A stretch of DNA of 49,941 nucleotides from an uncultured Pseudophaeobacter sp. (GCA_905479575.1 CAJQNB010000009.1:1-49941), one strand, 5' to 3'; shown: positions 1 through 8,244, counted from the stretch's first letter. Notes: generated from the letters alone by a model not told the origin. Translations and numbers: made by a program.

Positions 1-117
1 GACACCATTGAGGCCCTTGGGGCGCAGATGAACCAGACCTATGCGGCAGCGGGACAGATCATTACAGACGCTCTGCGTCGTCGCGCAGCAGGACCTGAGA
101 CAAAGGATACGGCATGA
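1..117 (+). CDS. C-terminal end of an unidentified protein (partial)
   Basis: An open frame enters from the left edge and stops at TGA 115-117. The visible 38 residues (starting DTIEALGAQMNQ and ending GPETKDTA) look helical and end in a charged tail. The next gene's ATG lies inside the stop (ATGA, 114-117), so the two genes are probably translationally coupled in one operon. Too little is present to name a family. Confidence 0.6.
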   Translation, partial: DTIEALGAQMNQTYAAAGQIITDALRRRAAGPETKDTA

Positions 118-386
118 TCAAGGGTGACGCGAATGACCCAAAAGGGTTGATCTACGAATCCTACCGAATCGACGGCATCGGAAAGTCAGAATGCCGCTCG
201 ATTTTTCTGGACTGGGCGCTGAGCCTGCCAATCGAAAATGATACCGCTAAAACGATCTCGGGGCTTTTGGTGCAATATGGGCACGACAATCCAGACCACC
301 CCATGACGCAGGTTTTAAACGAAGGTCTCGTGACCATGGCCGCACCGCGCAGACGGGGTGGATGGCGCAGCCGCACACGCAACTAG
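114..386 (+). CDS. Small conserved-looking hypothetical protein (90 aa)
   Basis: A 90-residue soluble protein beginning MIKGDANDPKGL, with a core (SIFLDWALSLP ... DHPMTQVLNEGL) and a basic tail rich in Arg (PRRRGGWRSRTRN). It has no signal peptide or membrane segment. The start overlaps the stop of the preceding frame (ATGA), which supports this ATG and an operon. From memory, similar small proteins with a LDWALSLP-type core occur in other Rhodobacteraceae, but I cannot assign a function. An opposite-strand frame over the same bases is treated as a shadow. Confidence 0.7.
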   Translation: MIKGDANDPKGLIYESYRIDGIGKSECRSIFLDWALSLPIENDTAKTISGLLVQYGHDNPDHPMTQVLNEGLVTMAAPRRRGGWRSRTRN

Positions 387-487
387 GGTCGGGGCTTTAG
401 CCAAAGCAAACCCCTATTTCCCCGAGATTTGCGTTGGGGGTGCGCGAAAGCCTTTACACGCACGCCGCTAAACGGCACCACCACCAC

Positions 488-916
488 ATGATTGCCTATA
501 TCGGTCTTTTTGCCTCCGCGTTGATTGCAGCAACCATTTTGCCGATGCAATCTGAGGCAGTATTGGTTGGTCTCTTGGTTGACGGCACACGCCCCATTGT
601 CATTCTACTCATCGTCGCCACGATTGGGAATGTGCTTGGGTCTATCGTCAACTGGTATATCGGACGTTTTGCCCTGCGCTTTAAGGACAGGCGCTGGTTC
701 CCAGCCTCAGACACCCAACTCGCTCGCGCTCAGGGGTGGTACCGACGGTATGGTCGCTGGTCCCTGCTTGGCAGTTGGCTGCCTGTTTTTGGCGATCCGA
801 TAACTGTTGTGGCGGGGATATTGCGTGAACCGTTTTTTTCATTCCTGCTGCTTGTCACCATTGCAAAAGGAACGCGGTATCTGCTTCTGGCCGCCTTGAC
901 GCTCGCTTGGCTATAG
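488..916 (+). CDS. Small DedA/YqaA-type (SNARE-associated) membrane protein
   Basis: This 142-residue integral membrane protein resembles the YqaA branch of the DedA/SNARE-associated superfamily: a first helix (IGLFASALIAATILP), an acidic residue after a proline (LPMQSEAVL), a Gly/Asn-rich second segment (GNVLGSIVNWYIGRF), an amphipathic middle (YRRYGRWSLLGSWLPVFGDP) and a last helix (LLLAALTLAWL). DedA proteins are inner-membrane carriers linked to lipid-carrier recycling and membrane homeostasis; YqaA's own role is unknown. The frame is open from 434, but the ATG at 488 directly precedes the first helix and gives the usual length. It lies 101 nt after the preceding gene. The superfamily is fairly sure, the function is not. 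Confidence 0.8.
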   Translation: MIAYIGLFASALIAATILPMQSEAVLVGLLVDGTRPIVILLIVATIGNVLGSIVNWYIGRFALRFKDRRWFPASDTQLARAQGWYRRYGRWSLLGSWLPVFGDPITVVAGILREPFFSFLLLVTIAKGTRYLLLAALTLAWL

Positions 917-1082
917 CACCCCTGGATAAGTGACTTCAGGAACCCGAAGCCGCACAATAGCCTCCAGAATAAACCTATTCTGTCTAAAACTTGCCTTAAT
1001 TCCCATACAGATTGGTATCAACGATAAAAAAACCAATCAAAAGGCTATGGGCACAAAACCAAAGGCCCGGAACGAGGACAAA

Positions 1083-1733
1083 ATGAACACGTTGAAATTG
1101 ATCGCAGTACTTGGACTTGGCGCGCTTGTGTCGGCCTGTGGCAATGTCCCCGACATCGCCAGCCGAAACGCACCGTTTGAAACAACAGGGATGGCTTTGA
1201 TCGCGCCGAGTGCACAAACGCAGCTGCCACAGTCAATGCGCGTCAGCGCAATCAGCGTCCGGGTGCCGCGCAACCTCAAGGTGTCCGAGGCTAACGTATA
1301 TTACCCACGCGCCGATATCGTATGGCGCGGCGACCCAATTGGCGACCGCCATGCCCAGATTCAGTCGATCTTTGAAACGGCCTTTGCAAGCGGCACCAAG
1401 GACATGGCTGGCGTTGCGGACGTTACTTTGGATGTCGAAATCGTCCGTTTTCATTCCGTCACTGAAAAAACCCGCTATACTGTTGGCGGCGTACATAACA
1501 TGCTTTTCCGTCTGACAGTGCGCAGCGCCGCAACCGGTGAGGCACTTGCCCCAGCGCGCGAGATTCAGGCCAATTTGCCAGCCTTTGGCGGCCGTCAGGC
1601 AATTGAAGCAGAGCGTCGTGGTCAGACCCAAAAGGTCCGTGTGACTGGATATTTGGCACAGGTGATCCGCCAGGAACTGGCAAAGCCAACGGTTACCGAC
1701 GAACCGCGCACGTTTGCCTTTCGCGCGAAATAA
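1083..1733 (+). CDS. Putative outer-membrane or periplasmic lipoprotein
   Basis: A 216-residue protein with a type II signal peptide: MNTLKLIAVLGLGALVSAC, with lipobox LVSAC and lipidated Cys19. The residue after the Cys is Gly, so there is no inner-membrane retention Asp. The mature part has regular beta-like segments (VSAISVRVPRNLKVSEANVY, VADVTLDVEIVRFH, NMLFRLTVRSAATGE) reminiscent of lipoproteins that carry a YajG/LPP20-type fold, but I recognise no specific family. The frame is open from 930; ATG 1083 is chosen because it begins the signal peptide and follows a GAGG-type ribosome site. A hairpin follows the stop. Confidence 0.75.
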   Translation: MNTLKLIAVLGLGALVSACGNVPDIASRNAPFETTGMALIAPSAQTQLPQSMRVSAISVRVPRNLKVSEANVYYPRADIVWRGDPIGDRHAQIQSIFETAFASGTKDMAGVADVTLDVEIVRFHSVTEKTRYTVGGVHNMLFRLTVRSAATGEALAPAREIQANLPAFGGRQAIEAERRGQTQKVRVTGYLAQVIRQELAKPTVTDEPRTFAFRAK

Positions 1734-1744
1734 GAAATCTGGCC

Positions 1745-1763
1745 TTTCGCAAGCGGTGCGAAA
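1745..1763 (+). terminator. Hairpin after the lipoprotein gene
   Basis: TTTCGCA (1745-1751) and TGCGAAA (1757-1763) form a perfect 7-bp stem with a 5-nt loop, 11 nt past the lipoprotein stop. There is no U-tract, so it may be an mRNA-stabilising hairpin or a weak terminator rather than a canonical one. Confidence 0.4.
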
Positions 1764-1772
1764 CGACTAGAG

Positions 1773-1793
1773 GGGGCGCTATGACAGCGCCCC
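1773..1793 (+). promoter_or_regulatory. Hairpin enclosing the rlmI start codon
   Basis: GGGGCGCT (1773-1780) pairs perfectly with AGCGCCCC (1786-1793), leaving only ATGAC in the loop. That loop is the start codon of the downstream 23S rRNA methyltransferase frame, and the left arm contains the purine-rich ribosome-binding segment (GAGGGGG). If the start at 1781 is right, both initiation elements are buried in a GC-rich stem, which predicts structured control of translation. If translation starts at the next ATG (1823), the hairpin is a 5' leader element instead. Confidence 0.5.
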
Positions 1794-3004
1794 TTAACAC
1801 ATCCGCCTCATCCCCATCTGAAATGCCGGTCGTGCGCCTGCTGCCCAAAGCGAACGCGCGCGCGATCCGCCATGGCTTCCCTTGGGTCTATGCCAATGAA
1901 CTGGTCACGGACCGCCGGACCAAGGCATTGGTCCCCGGCACCATTGCCCGGCTCGAAGACAGCGACCGTCAGGTGATGGGCGTGGTTGCAATGAATTCCA
2001 ATTCCAAGATCATTGCCCGCATGTTGGATCAAAACGCCGATGCGGTGATTGATCAGGCGTGGTTTGAGGCACATATCACCCGCGCGCTGGCCCTGCGGAC
2101 ACTAATGTATGACGATCCTTATTACCGTTTGATCCATGCCGAAGCTGACGGGCTGCCCGGTGTGATCATCGACCGTTTTGGAGATACCTGCGTGGTGCAG
2201 CCAAACGCGGCGTGGGCCGATACGCTGCTTGAGCCGCTCTGTGCGGCGCTCGTCGCCGTCACGGGCATCAGCAACGTGTTGAAAAACGCCGCAGGGCGCA
2301 CGCGCACGTTGGAAGGTCTTGATGATGTCTCTGCCGTTCTGGCGGGCAGCGCCCCGGATGCGCCGATTGCTGTCCCGATGAACGGGGCCACGTATATGGC
2401 CGACCTGATCGGCGGCCAGAAAACCGGGCTGTTTTTTGACCAACGCCCCAATCATGCTTTTGCCGCCCGTGTATCACGTGGCGCGCGGGTTTTGGATGTC
2501 TTTGCCCATGTCGGTGGCTTTTCATTGGCGGCGTTGGCGGCGGGTGCGAAAAATGCGCTGGCCGTTGACGGGTCTGCGCCAGCGCTGGAGCTGGCGACCG
2601 CAGGGGCCGCTGCGATGGGCATGAGCGATCAATTTTCGACCCGGCAAGGCGATGCCTTTGACGCGCTCACAGCCTTGCGCGCGGAAGGTGCGGAATTTGA
2701 CGTGGTGATCTGTGATCCGCCCGCGTTTGCGCCGTCACGCCAATCGATGGAGGCCGGATTGCGCGCCTATGAGCGTATCGCGCGGTTGGCGGCACCTTTG
2801 GTGGCCGAAAACGGTATTCTGGGACTATGCTCGTGCTCCCATGCGGTTGACCTAAACCAATTCCGAACCGTATCGGTGCGCGGCATTGGCCGGGCAGGGC
2901 GTCGCGCGACATTGCTGCGCACCGGCTTTGCCGGGGCCGACCACCCGCAATTGCCGCAACTGGCCGAAAGCGGATACCTCAAGTCCCTGTTCTTCCGCCT
3001 GTAA
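1781..3004 (+). CDS. rlmI: 23S rRNA cytosine-C5 methyltransferase RlmI family (PUA + SAM domain)
   Basis: This 407-residue class I SAM-dependent methyltransferase is of the RlmI/YccW type. It has an N-terminal PUA RNA-binding domain (about residues 16-90; HGFPWVYANEL at 31-41), a linker (DGLPGVIIDRFGD), the GGQKTGLFFDQR motif at 211-222, SAM motif I LDVFAHVGGFS at 238-248, and the catalytic-region motif CDPPAFAPS at 311-319. RlmI methylates a cytosine of 23S rRNA; the exact position here is inferred from the family. The length is normal. The ATG at 1781 lies in a hairpin loop; ATG 1823 (MPVVRL) is an alternative. A PIN gene follows after 2 nt. Confidence 0.9.
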   Translation: MTAPLNTSASSPSEMPVVRLLPKANARAIRHGFPWVYANELVTDRRTKALVPGTIARLEDSDRQVMGVVAMNSNSKIIARMLDQNADAVIDQAWFEAHITRALALRTLMYDDPYYRLIHAEADGLPGVIIDRFGDTCVVQPNAAWADTLLEPLCAALVAVTGISNVLKNAAGRTRTLEGLDDVSAVLAGSAPDAPIAVPMNGATYMADLIGGQKTGLFFDQRPNHAFAARVSRGARVLDVFAHVGGFSLAALAAGAKNALAVDGSAPALELATAGAAAMGMSDQFSTRQGDAFDALTALRAEGAEFDVVICDPPAFAPSRQSMEAGLRAYERIARLAAPLVAENGILGLCSCSHAVDLNQFRTVSVRGIGRAGRRATLLRTGFAGADHPQLPQLAESGYLKSLFFRL

Positions 3005-3006
3005 AC

Positions 3007-3549
3007 ATGCGGGTTCTGCTGGATGCGTGCGTTTTGTTTCCAACGGTCATGCGCGAAATGCTGTTGGGGGTCGCTGCATCTGGTGCCTATGAGCCCCGAT
3101 GGTCGGCGCGGATTCTTGAGGAATGGGCGCTGGCGGCCCGCAAACTTGGACCTGAAGGCGAGGTTCAAGCGCGCGGCGAGGTGGCCATGATCAGCGCAAA
3201 GTTTCCGGGCGCATCTGTAAAACCTGCACCGGGCCTTGAGGCGCGGCTGTGGCTGCCAGATGACAACGACATCCACGTGCTGGCCGCTGCGGTTGCGGGC
3301 CATGCGGATGTGATTGTGACGGCCAATGCCAAGGACTTTCCCCGTGGGATATTGGCCGAAGAAGGCGTCAGCCGCGCGGACCCGGATGCGTTTTTGCTCG
3401 GCCATTGGGAAGCGCAGCCCGAATTGGTCGAGACCGTCGGCGCACAAGTCCTGGCCGAAGCGCGGCACCTGTCCGGGCAAGAATGGCGAATGGGCGCGCT
3501 GCTCAAGAAAGCGCGCTTGCCGAGACTGGGCAAAGCGTTGTCTGATTAA
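3007..3549 (+). CDS. PIN-domain protein (putative RNase)
   Basis: This 180-residue PIN-fold protein has MRVLLDACVLFP at the N-terminus (first acidic ligand Asp6), an acidic WLPDDNDIHVLAAA segment, and VIVTANAKDFP, the usual last acidic motif. PIN proteins are Mg-dependent ribonucleases, often toxins. Here no antitoxin-sized gene precedes it: it starts 2 nt after the stop of the rlmI frame and looks co-transcribed. The extended C-terminus (about residues 130-180) resembles a PIN family I recall as widespread in Rhodobacteraceae beside this methyltransferase. Its last bases overlap the convergent M48 gene in a shared TTAA. A role in rRNA or tRNA processing is a guess from context. Confidence 0.85.
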   Translation: MRVLLDACVLFPTVMREMLLGVAASGAYEPRWSARILEEWALAARKLGPEGEVQARGEVAMISAKFPGASVKPAPGLEARLWLPDDNDIHVLAAAVAGHADVIVTANAKDFPRGILAEEGVSRADPDAFLLGHWEAQPELVETVGAQVLAEARHLSGQEWRMGALLKKARLPRLGKALSD

Positions 3550-4229
3550 GTGTTCCAGCGCATCTGAAGGCGGGTGAGCGCGGCGATACGTTCCTCAGTC
3601 TTTGGATGGCTCAGTAACCACGCAGGCGCGGTGCCATGGTTGGTCTGGGTCAGCGCCTCAAGTTTCTTGAACAACGATATCTGGGGGGCCACACCAATCC
3701 CGGCCTTGGTCAAAAGCGCCGCAGCATAGGCGTCGGCCTCATATTCATCACCGCGCGACAGCCGCGCTGCCAAAAGCGTGGTCAGCATATTGGCAATCCA
3801 GACGCCAAAGAACGGGATAAAACGGCCCAAAACCATCATCAGCACGGTGCGCATCGCGTTTTGTCCCGAAAAATCAATCATCCGGCGGCGCGAATGGCCA
3901 AGTGCGACATGGCCCAGCTCATGCGCAATCACACTGGCCAGTTCTTCGGCACTGACGTCACCTGCTTTAAATTTGTTGTAAAATCCACGGGTTATAAAAA
4001 TGCGCCCATCCGGGGCGGCCAGGCCATTCACCGGGTCAATCTCATAGATATGTACCTTGATGCGCGGCAGATCGAGGGCGGCGGCCAATTTGTCGCTCAT
4101 GTCCTTGAGCGCGGGGTCCATCAACGGCGCTGACTGCGCGTCCAATTCCTTGGCGGTGCGCCACGCAGAAAAGCGGTACATGGCGAGACCGTATAGGATG
4201 GCCAGCAGAATGGGGAGAACACGGATCAT
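3546..4229 (-). CDS. M48-family membrane zinc metalloprotease
   Basis: This 227-residue peptidase of the M48 (HtpX/Oma1-like) family has an N-terminal membrane anchor (residues 2-19), the zinc motif HELGH at 103-107 followed by VALGH, a second hydrophobic region (129-155), the third ligand in DEYEAD (Glu164), and a C-terminal SHPKTEERIAAL motif typical of the family. Such proteases cleave damaged or misfolded membrane or periplasmic proteins. The frame is open to 4295, but the ATG at 4229 starts immediately before the anchor. It converges with the PIN gene, with overlapping stops. The substrate is unknown. Confidence 0.9.
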   Translation of the reverse strand: MIRVLPILLAILYGLAMYRFSAWRTAKELDAQSAPLMDPALKDMSDKLAAALDLPRIKVHIYEIDPVNGLAAPDGRIFITRGFYNKFKAGDVSAEELASVIAHELGHVALGHSRRRMIDFSGQNAMRTVLMMVLGRFIPFFGVWIANMLTTLLAARLSRGDEYEADAYAAALLTKAGIGVAPQISLFKKLEALTQTNHGTAPAWLLSHPKTEERIAALTRLQMRWNT

Positions 4230-4304
4230 GACCTTAATATGGGGGTGTTTGGGTTGGTGGCAAGCGGTGTGCATCGGTATTTCGAACCGGATCAAGATAA
4301 AGGG

Positions 4305-5462
4305 TCACCATGCCACTGGCACCGATGTGGGACCGCGAAAGGCCCAGCCGTGAAAAGGCGCAGGGCCGCAGAGGCGTAGATTGGGAAAACGGTTTAGCAT
4401 CAGGGGGATAGCATATTGCGCAACAAGCGTGCGGGCGGCGGCGGCCCCGGCACAGAAATGCGGACCAGCGCCAAAAGGGATTGCCGGCGACGTGTTGCGG
4501 GTCAGATCAAATTGATCCGGGTTTTCAAAGTGAGCCTCATCCCGGCAGGCCGATCCAAACATCAAAAAGACCCGGTCGCCCACATCAAATGTCACGCCCT
4601 TGATCGTGTCGCGGCGGGCAATCATGCGCGGGGCCATTTGAATGGGCGCGACAAACCGGGCGTATTCGGCAAAGGCATCCAGATAGGTCGCATCACCCCT
4701 GTCGATCATGCGGCGCTGTTCGGGATGGGTCAGTAGCGCCCACAGCAATCCAGCGATTGCATCACGTGGCTCGTTCTGACCGCCACCGATGATCACCTTG
4801 ATGTTGCCGCCAATGGAATCGCGCGGCATGCCTGCGTGGTCAAGAACGGACAGAATGGAATGGTCGGGGGTGCGGCGCAGTTCGGCCAGTCGATGATCAA
4901 TGGAACGGTCCACCAAAGCTGACGCCGCCATGCCTGCTGCTTCAACCTCTGGATTGGCCGCATAGTTGGCGATGGCGTCGATCATCTGTTGGCTGGCGCT
5001 GTCCATCTGCGCGGGTGTCAGATCCGTCAGCCCGGTCATCGCACATAAAGCCGCGCCAGAGACCGGCATTGCATAGTCGCGGACCAGATCGCAGCCGCCC
5101 ATGGGTGCCAGGGTATCGAGCCGCTCCGCGACGATGCGTTCAAACATCGGGGCCCAATGATTGGCAACGGTGCGCGGGCTCAGTGCCGGAAATAGCGCGC
5201 GGCGTTCCGCCATGTGGTCATCGGCTTCCTTGCGCATCATGTTGAGGCCCATGATCTGCCCCATCAGGCCGCCGGGTTGGACGGATGAAAAGACCTGGGT
5301 CCGCTTTTCCTGAGTGTGAATGTCGTCGCGCCGGGTCAGCAATGTCGCGGCCAGCTCGGGCACATATGTGATGGGCGTATTGCGCCGCATGTGTGCCAAA
5401 GCGGGATAGGGGTCAGTTGTGAAGCTGCCGATGTCGATCAGGGTGATGGGGGCGTCAGACAT
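4305..5462 (-). CDS. Cytochrome P450 with atypical I-helix
   Basis: A 385-residue soluble bacterial P450. The haem-binding loop FGAGPHFCAG is at 330-339 (axial Cys337), and the K-helix ExxR motif is Glu266-Arg269. The I-helix, normally AGxET/DT for oxygen activation, reads GGGQNEPRD (226-234), so the acid/alcohol pair is absent. The family is sure from the haem loop, but the substrate cannot be read. No ferredoxin or reductase gene is adjacent, so electrons must come from partners elsewhere. It lies 41 nt downstream of the VWA gene on the same strand and may share its transcript. Confidence 0.9.
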   Translation of the reverse strand: MSDAPITLIDIGSFTTDPYPALAHMRRNTPITYVPELAATLLTRRDDIHTQEKRTQVFSSVQPGGLMGQIMGLNMMRKEADDHMAERRALFPALSPRTVANHWAPMFERIVAERLDTLAPMGGCDLVRDYAMPVSGAALCAMTGLTDLTPAQMDSASQQMIDAIANYAANPEVEAAGMAASALVDRSIDHRLAELRRTPDHSILSVLDHAGMPRDSIGGNIKVIIGGGQNEPRDAIAGLLWALLTHPEQRRMIDRGDATYLDAFAEYARFVAPIQMAPRMIARRDTIKGVTFDVGDRVFLMFGSACRDEAHFENPDQFDLTRNTSPAIPFGAGPHFCAGAAAARTLVAQYAIPLMLNRFPNLRLCGPAPFHGWAFRGPTSVPVAW

Positions 5463-5503
5463 GAACCCAGCTTAGGCGGCTCTTGGGCCAACACAAGGGC
5501 AGA

Positions 5504-6691
5504 TCAGCGGGTGAGTTCCTTGATCCCACGGCTCAGGCCCTCAAGCGTCATGGGCACCATCGTCTGCGCGCCAAAAATCTCTTGGACCATGGCGATGGAT
5601 TGGGTGTAGGGCCAGTATTTCTCTGGCACCGGATTGATCCACAGATGGCTGTGCCATTGCTCGCGTGCGCGGGTCAGCCACGTTGAACCGGCCTCCGCAT
5701 TCCAATGTTCGTTGGCCCCTCCGGGATAGGCAATTTCATACGGTGACATAGAGGCGTCACCGACAAAAATACATTTATAATCAGGGCCATAGGTGCGCAG
5801 AACCTCATGGGTGGGCTGTTGTGCGTCCCACCGCCGGCGGTTATCGCGCCACACGCCTTCGTACAGGCAATTGTGGAAATAGAAATATTCCAGATGCTTG
5901 AACTCGGATTTTGCCGCGCTGAAAAGCTCTTCAACCAGCTTGATATGGGGGTCCATTGAGCCACCCACGTCCAGAAACAACAGCACTTTGACCGCATTGC
6001 GCCGCTCTGGCCGGGTCTTGACATCAAGATAGCCGTGTTCTGCCGTGGCGCGGATGGTGCCGTTCAGGTCCAGTTCTTCGTCCGCACCGTCACGCGCCCA
6101 CCGGCGCAGACGTTTCAGCGCAACTTTGATGTTGCGGGTGCCCAGTTCAACGGTGTCGTCTAAGTTCTTGAATTCACGCTTATCCCAGACTTTTACGGCA
6201 CGCTGGTGGCGCGATTCCTGCTGACCAACACGAACGCCTTCGGGGTTGTAGCCATAGGCCCCAAAAGGCGAGGTGCCCGCAGTGCCAACCCATTTATTAC
6301 CACCCTGATGGCGGCCCTTTTGTTCCTCAAGACGTTGCTTGAGCGTTTCCATAAGCTTATCGAAGCCGCCTAAAGCTTCAATCTCGGCTTTCTCTTCTGG
6401 GCTCAGATGCTTTTCCGCCATCTTTTCGAGCCATTCGCGGGGGATTTCAACAGCTTCAAGAACATCGTCTAAGCTTATGTTTTCCAATCCTTTAAAGGCG
6501 GTTGAAAAGGCGCGGTCAAATTTATCGATGTTGCGTTCGTCTTTGACCATGGACACGCGGGCGAGGTAATAAAATGCCTCAACGTCATAGGTGGCCAGAC
6601 CAGCGGCCATGCCATCCAGAAACGCCAGAAATTCGCGCATCGACACAGGGACCCCGTGTTTGCGCAACTGATCAAAGAAGGGCAGGAACAT
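5504..6691 (-). CDS. CoxE-like VWA-domain protein
   Basis: This 395-residue VWA protein is of the CoxE/YeaD-like type. It has a helical N-terminal half (1-130), a linker with GTSPFGAYGYNPEGVRVGQQ, a basic segment (RRWARDG), and a C-terminal von Willebrand A domain whose metal-site (MIDAS) motif is DVGGSMD at 241-247. CoxE-like proteins work with MoxR AAA+ ATPases as chaperone pairs that mature or insert metal cofactors in target enzymes. The MoxR gene lies 2 kb upstream on the same strand, which fits. The start at 6691 is 4 nt after the stop of a 57-aa membrane-protein gene. Confidence 0.88.
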   Translation of the reverse strand: MFLPFFDQLRKHGVPVSMREFLAFLDGMAAGLATYDVEAFYYLARVSMVKDERNIDKFDRAFSTAFKGLENISLDDVLEAVEIPREWLEKMAEKHLSPEEKAEIEALGGFDKLMETLKQRLEEQKGRHQGGNKWVGTAGTSPFGAYGYNPEGVRVGQQESRHQRAVKVWDKREFKNLDDTVELGTRNIKVALKRLRRWARDGADEELDLNGTIRATAEHGYLDVKTRPERRNAVKVLLFLDVGGSMDPHIKLVEELFSAAKSEFKHLEYFYFHNCLYEGVWRDNRRRWDAQQPTHEVLRTYGPDYKCIFVGDASMSPYEIAYPGGANEHWNAEAGSTWLTRAREQWHSHLWINPVPEKYWPYTQSIAMVQEIFGAQTMVPMTLEGLSRGIKELTR

Positions 6692-6695
6692 GCGC

Positions 6696-6869
6696 CTATG
6701 CCCCGCTGAGTACGCGGTCCAGGATCGCAGTCAGAACCATGCCAACAATAAGAAACGCCATCGCATAGCCAACTGCGTATTGCGCGATGTCCTTGCGATT
6801 TCCGCCGCGTTTGTGAGCCGTGCGCCCGCCAATCAGCGCGCCCACAATACCCGATACGATAATAATCAT
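6696..6869 (-). CDS. Small membrane protein, 57 aa
   Basis: A short frame reading MIIIVSGIVGALIGGRTAHK, then a basic stretch (RGGNRKD), then a second hydrophobic helix (YAVGYAMAFLIVGMVLTAIL), ending DRVLSGA. This gives two predicted membrane helices joined by a short positively charged loop. ATG is at 6869 (complement) and TAG at 6696-6698. The gene sits 16 nt after the DUF2927 gene and 4 nt before the VWA gene, all on the minus strand, so it fits tightly into the operon and accounts for an otherwise empty 190-nt gap. Function unknown; perhaps a membrane anchor for the VWA/MoxR machinery. Confidence 0.7.
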   Translation of the reverse strand: MIIIVSGIVGALIGGRTAHKRGGNRKDIAQYAVGYAMAFLIVGMVLTAILDRVLSGA

Positions 6870-6885
6870 GAAACCTTTGCCCGTT

Positions 6886-8244
6886 CTATCCTTTGAGCGG
6901 GTTCAGCGATGCAATCTCGCGCAGCTTGGCCCGCACAGCCCAGTCTGGACCAAAGCCGTATCGCGCCCAGCCGATGCTGTCCAGCCTGACGCTGCGCGCC
7001 TCGGCAGTGCGGTTTTCCAACTCAAGTGCTTCTGAGCGCAGGAGCAGTAATGTCGACAACAATGCTGCGTTCTGGCTGTTGCGTGCGGTTTCAATGTGCG
7101 GGCCGATAATGCGCAGCGCCTCTTTACCCTCACCTTTGCTGACGGCATATGCCCCCAATTGCGTGGCCACATAGGCGCGGTGCAATTTAGTGCCGGGTGT
7201 GCGTGCATAAAAGTGATCCGCCGTCAGATATTGGCTTTGAGCGGCGTCCGGGTCGGTGTTTTGCAACACCCGGCCCATGGCGTAATGGGCAAAAGCACGG
7301 CGGTTGTCCTCCCATCCCATGGCGGTGGAAATACGGATCGCCTCAATTGCTGCCGTCCGGCGGTCTCTATAGGAAATCGAGCGGCCAAGGGCAGTCTGAA
7401 TCGCTTGGCTCCAAGCACGCGGGGTGCGTGTGGCAAACCGACCTGACTGGCCGTTGCCGCGCGGGTTGATCCGCGCAAAGATAGCAGGCAAGGCGGCGGC
7501 AACCTGACCGCGGGTCATGCCAGAACGCAGCGCCGGATCGTAATAGGCGCGCAGGATCATCATGTCGAACCCGGTCAGAACAGTGTGCACATTGTCATCG
7601 TTGAACACGCTGTCGCGCAGGCGATAGAGATCATTGAGCGGCCCCAGAGCCTGCGCCAGTTCTTCGTGCAGGCAATCGCGTACCTCTTGCGGGCTGGCGT
7701 CGTTGGGCAAGAAGATCGCAAGTTTTTCGCGGCGTTGCATCAAGGTCCAATTGGTGCGCGGTTGTCTGCGCGCGGTGCGGTATTCAGACAGGGTGCTGAC
7801 GTTGGGTGCCACAAAGCACGCGGCTTGCGGCAAGACCTTGCGGATGTCGGCGCGGCTGATCGCTTCGATCGTGATGTTCGCGTTTGGATTTGTCGTATAG
7901 TTGATGTCGATGCGCGCCTCAGAACGCAGGCGCGAAATCAGGCGGTTCAGGTCAGAGCCAAGCGTGGCAGGGGGGGCACCGGTAACGCGCACCGAGATGG
8001 GCGTTTCGAACCGGGTCAGCACAGGCAATTCGCGTCCGCTTTCCATTTGGAAAGACAATTCGATGAAGTCGAGCGCCAGATCAGTGTTGGACAGCGCAGG
8101 GGCCATGGGGCGGCTTGCCCCGAAACTTTTCATCGGGGGCAGGGTGCTGGTGGCAAAGCTCGCACGGGTGGCCACCTCAGGATGCGAGGCTGGCACACAG
8201 GCATTCAGCAACATCACGAGCGGCAGGACGATACGCCCTTTCAT
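6886..8244 (-). CDS. DUF2927-type lipoprotein with helical repeats
   Basis: A 452-residue exported protein. The N-terminus MKGRIVLPLVMLLNAC carries a lipobox (LLNAC, Cys16). The middle (about 55-260) matches my recollection of DUF2927 proteins (DLALDFIELSFQMESG ... CLHEELAQALGPLNDLYRL ... VFNDDNVHTVLTGFDMMILRAYYDP). HEELAQALG resembles a metalloprotease-like HExxx segment without the second His. The C-terminal third (about 310-450) is alpha-helical with TPR-like spacing (FAHYAMGRVLQNTDPDAAQSQYL). The family's biochemical role is undescribed as far as I know. It is first in the minus-strand group with the 57-aa protein and the VWA protein. Confidence 0.8.
   Translation of the reverse strand: MKGRIVLPLVMLLNACVPASHPEVATRASFATSTLPPMKSFGASRPMAPALSNTDLALDFIELSFQMESGRELPVLTRFETPISVRVTGAPPATLGSDLNRLISRLRSEARIDINYTTNPNANITIEAISRADIRKVLPQAACFVAPNVSTLSEYRTARRQPRTNWTLMQRREKLAIFLPNDASPQEVRDCLHEELAQALGPLNDLYRLRDSVFNDDNVHTVLTGFDMMILRAYYDPALRSGMTRGQVAAALPAIFARINPRGNGQSGRFATRTPRAWSQAIQTALGRSISYRDRRTAAIEAIRISTAMGWEDNRRAFAHYAMGRVLQNTDPDAAQSQYLTADHFYARTPGTKLHRAYVATQLGAYAVSKGEGKEALRIIGPHIETARNSQNAALLSTLLLLRSEALELENRTAEARSVRLDSIGWARYGFGPDWAVRAKLREIASLNPLKG

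Noticed and set aside
3007..3549. VapBC toxin-antitoxin pair
   Set aside because: No antitoxin-sized frame with a ribosome site is next to the PIN gene; the neighbour is the rRNA methyltransferase.
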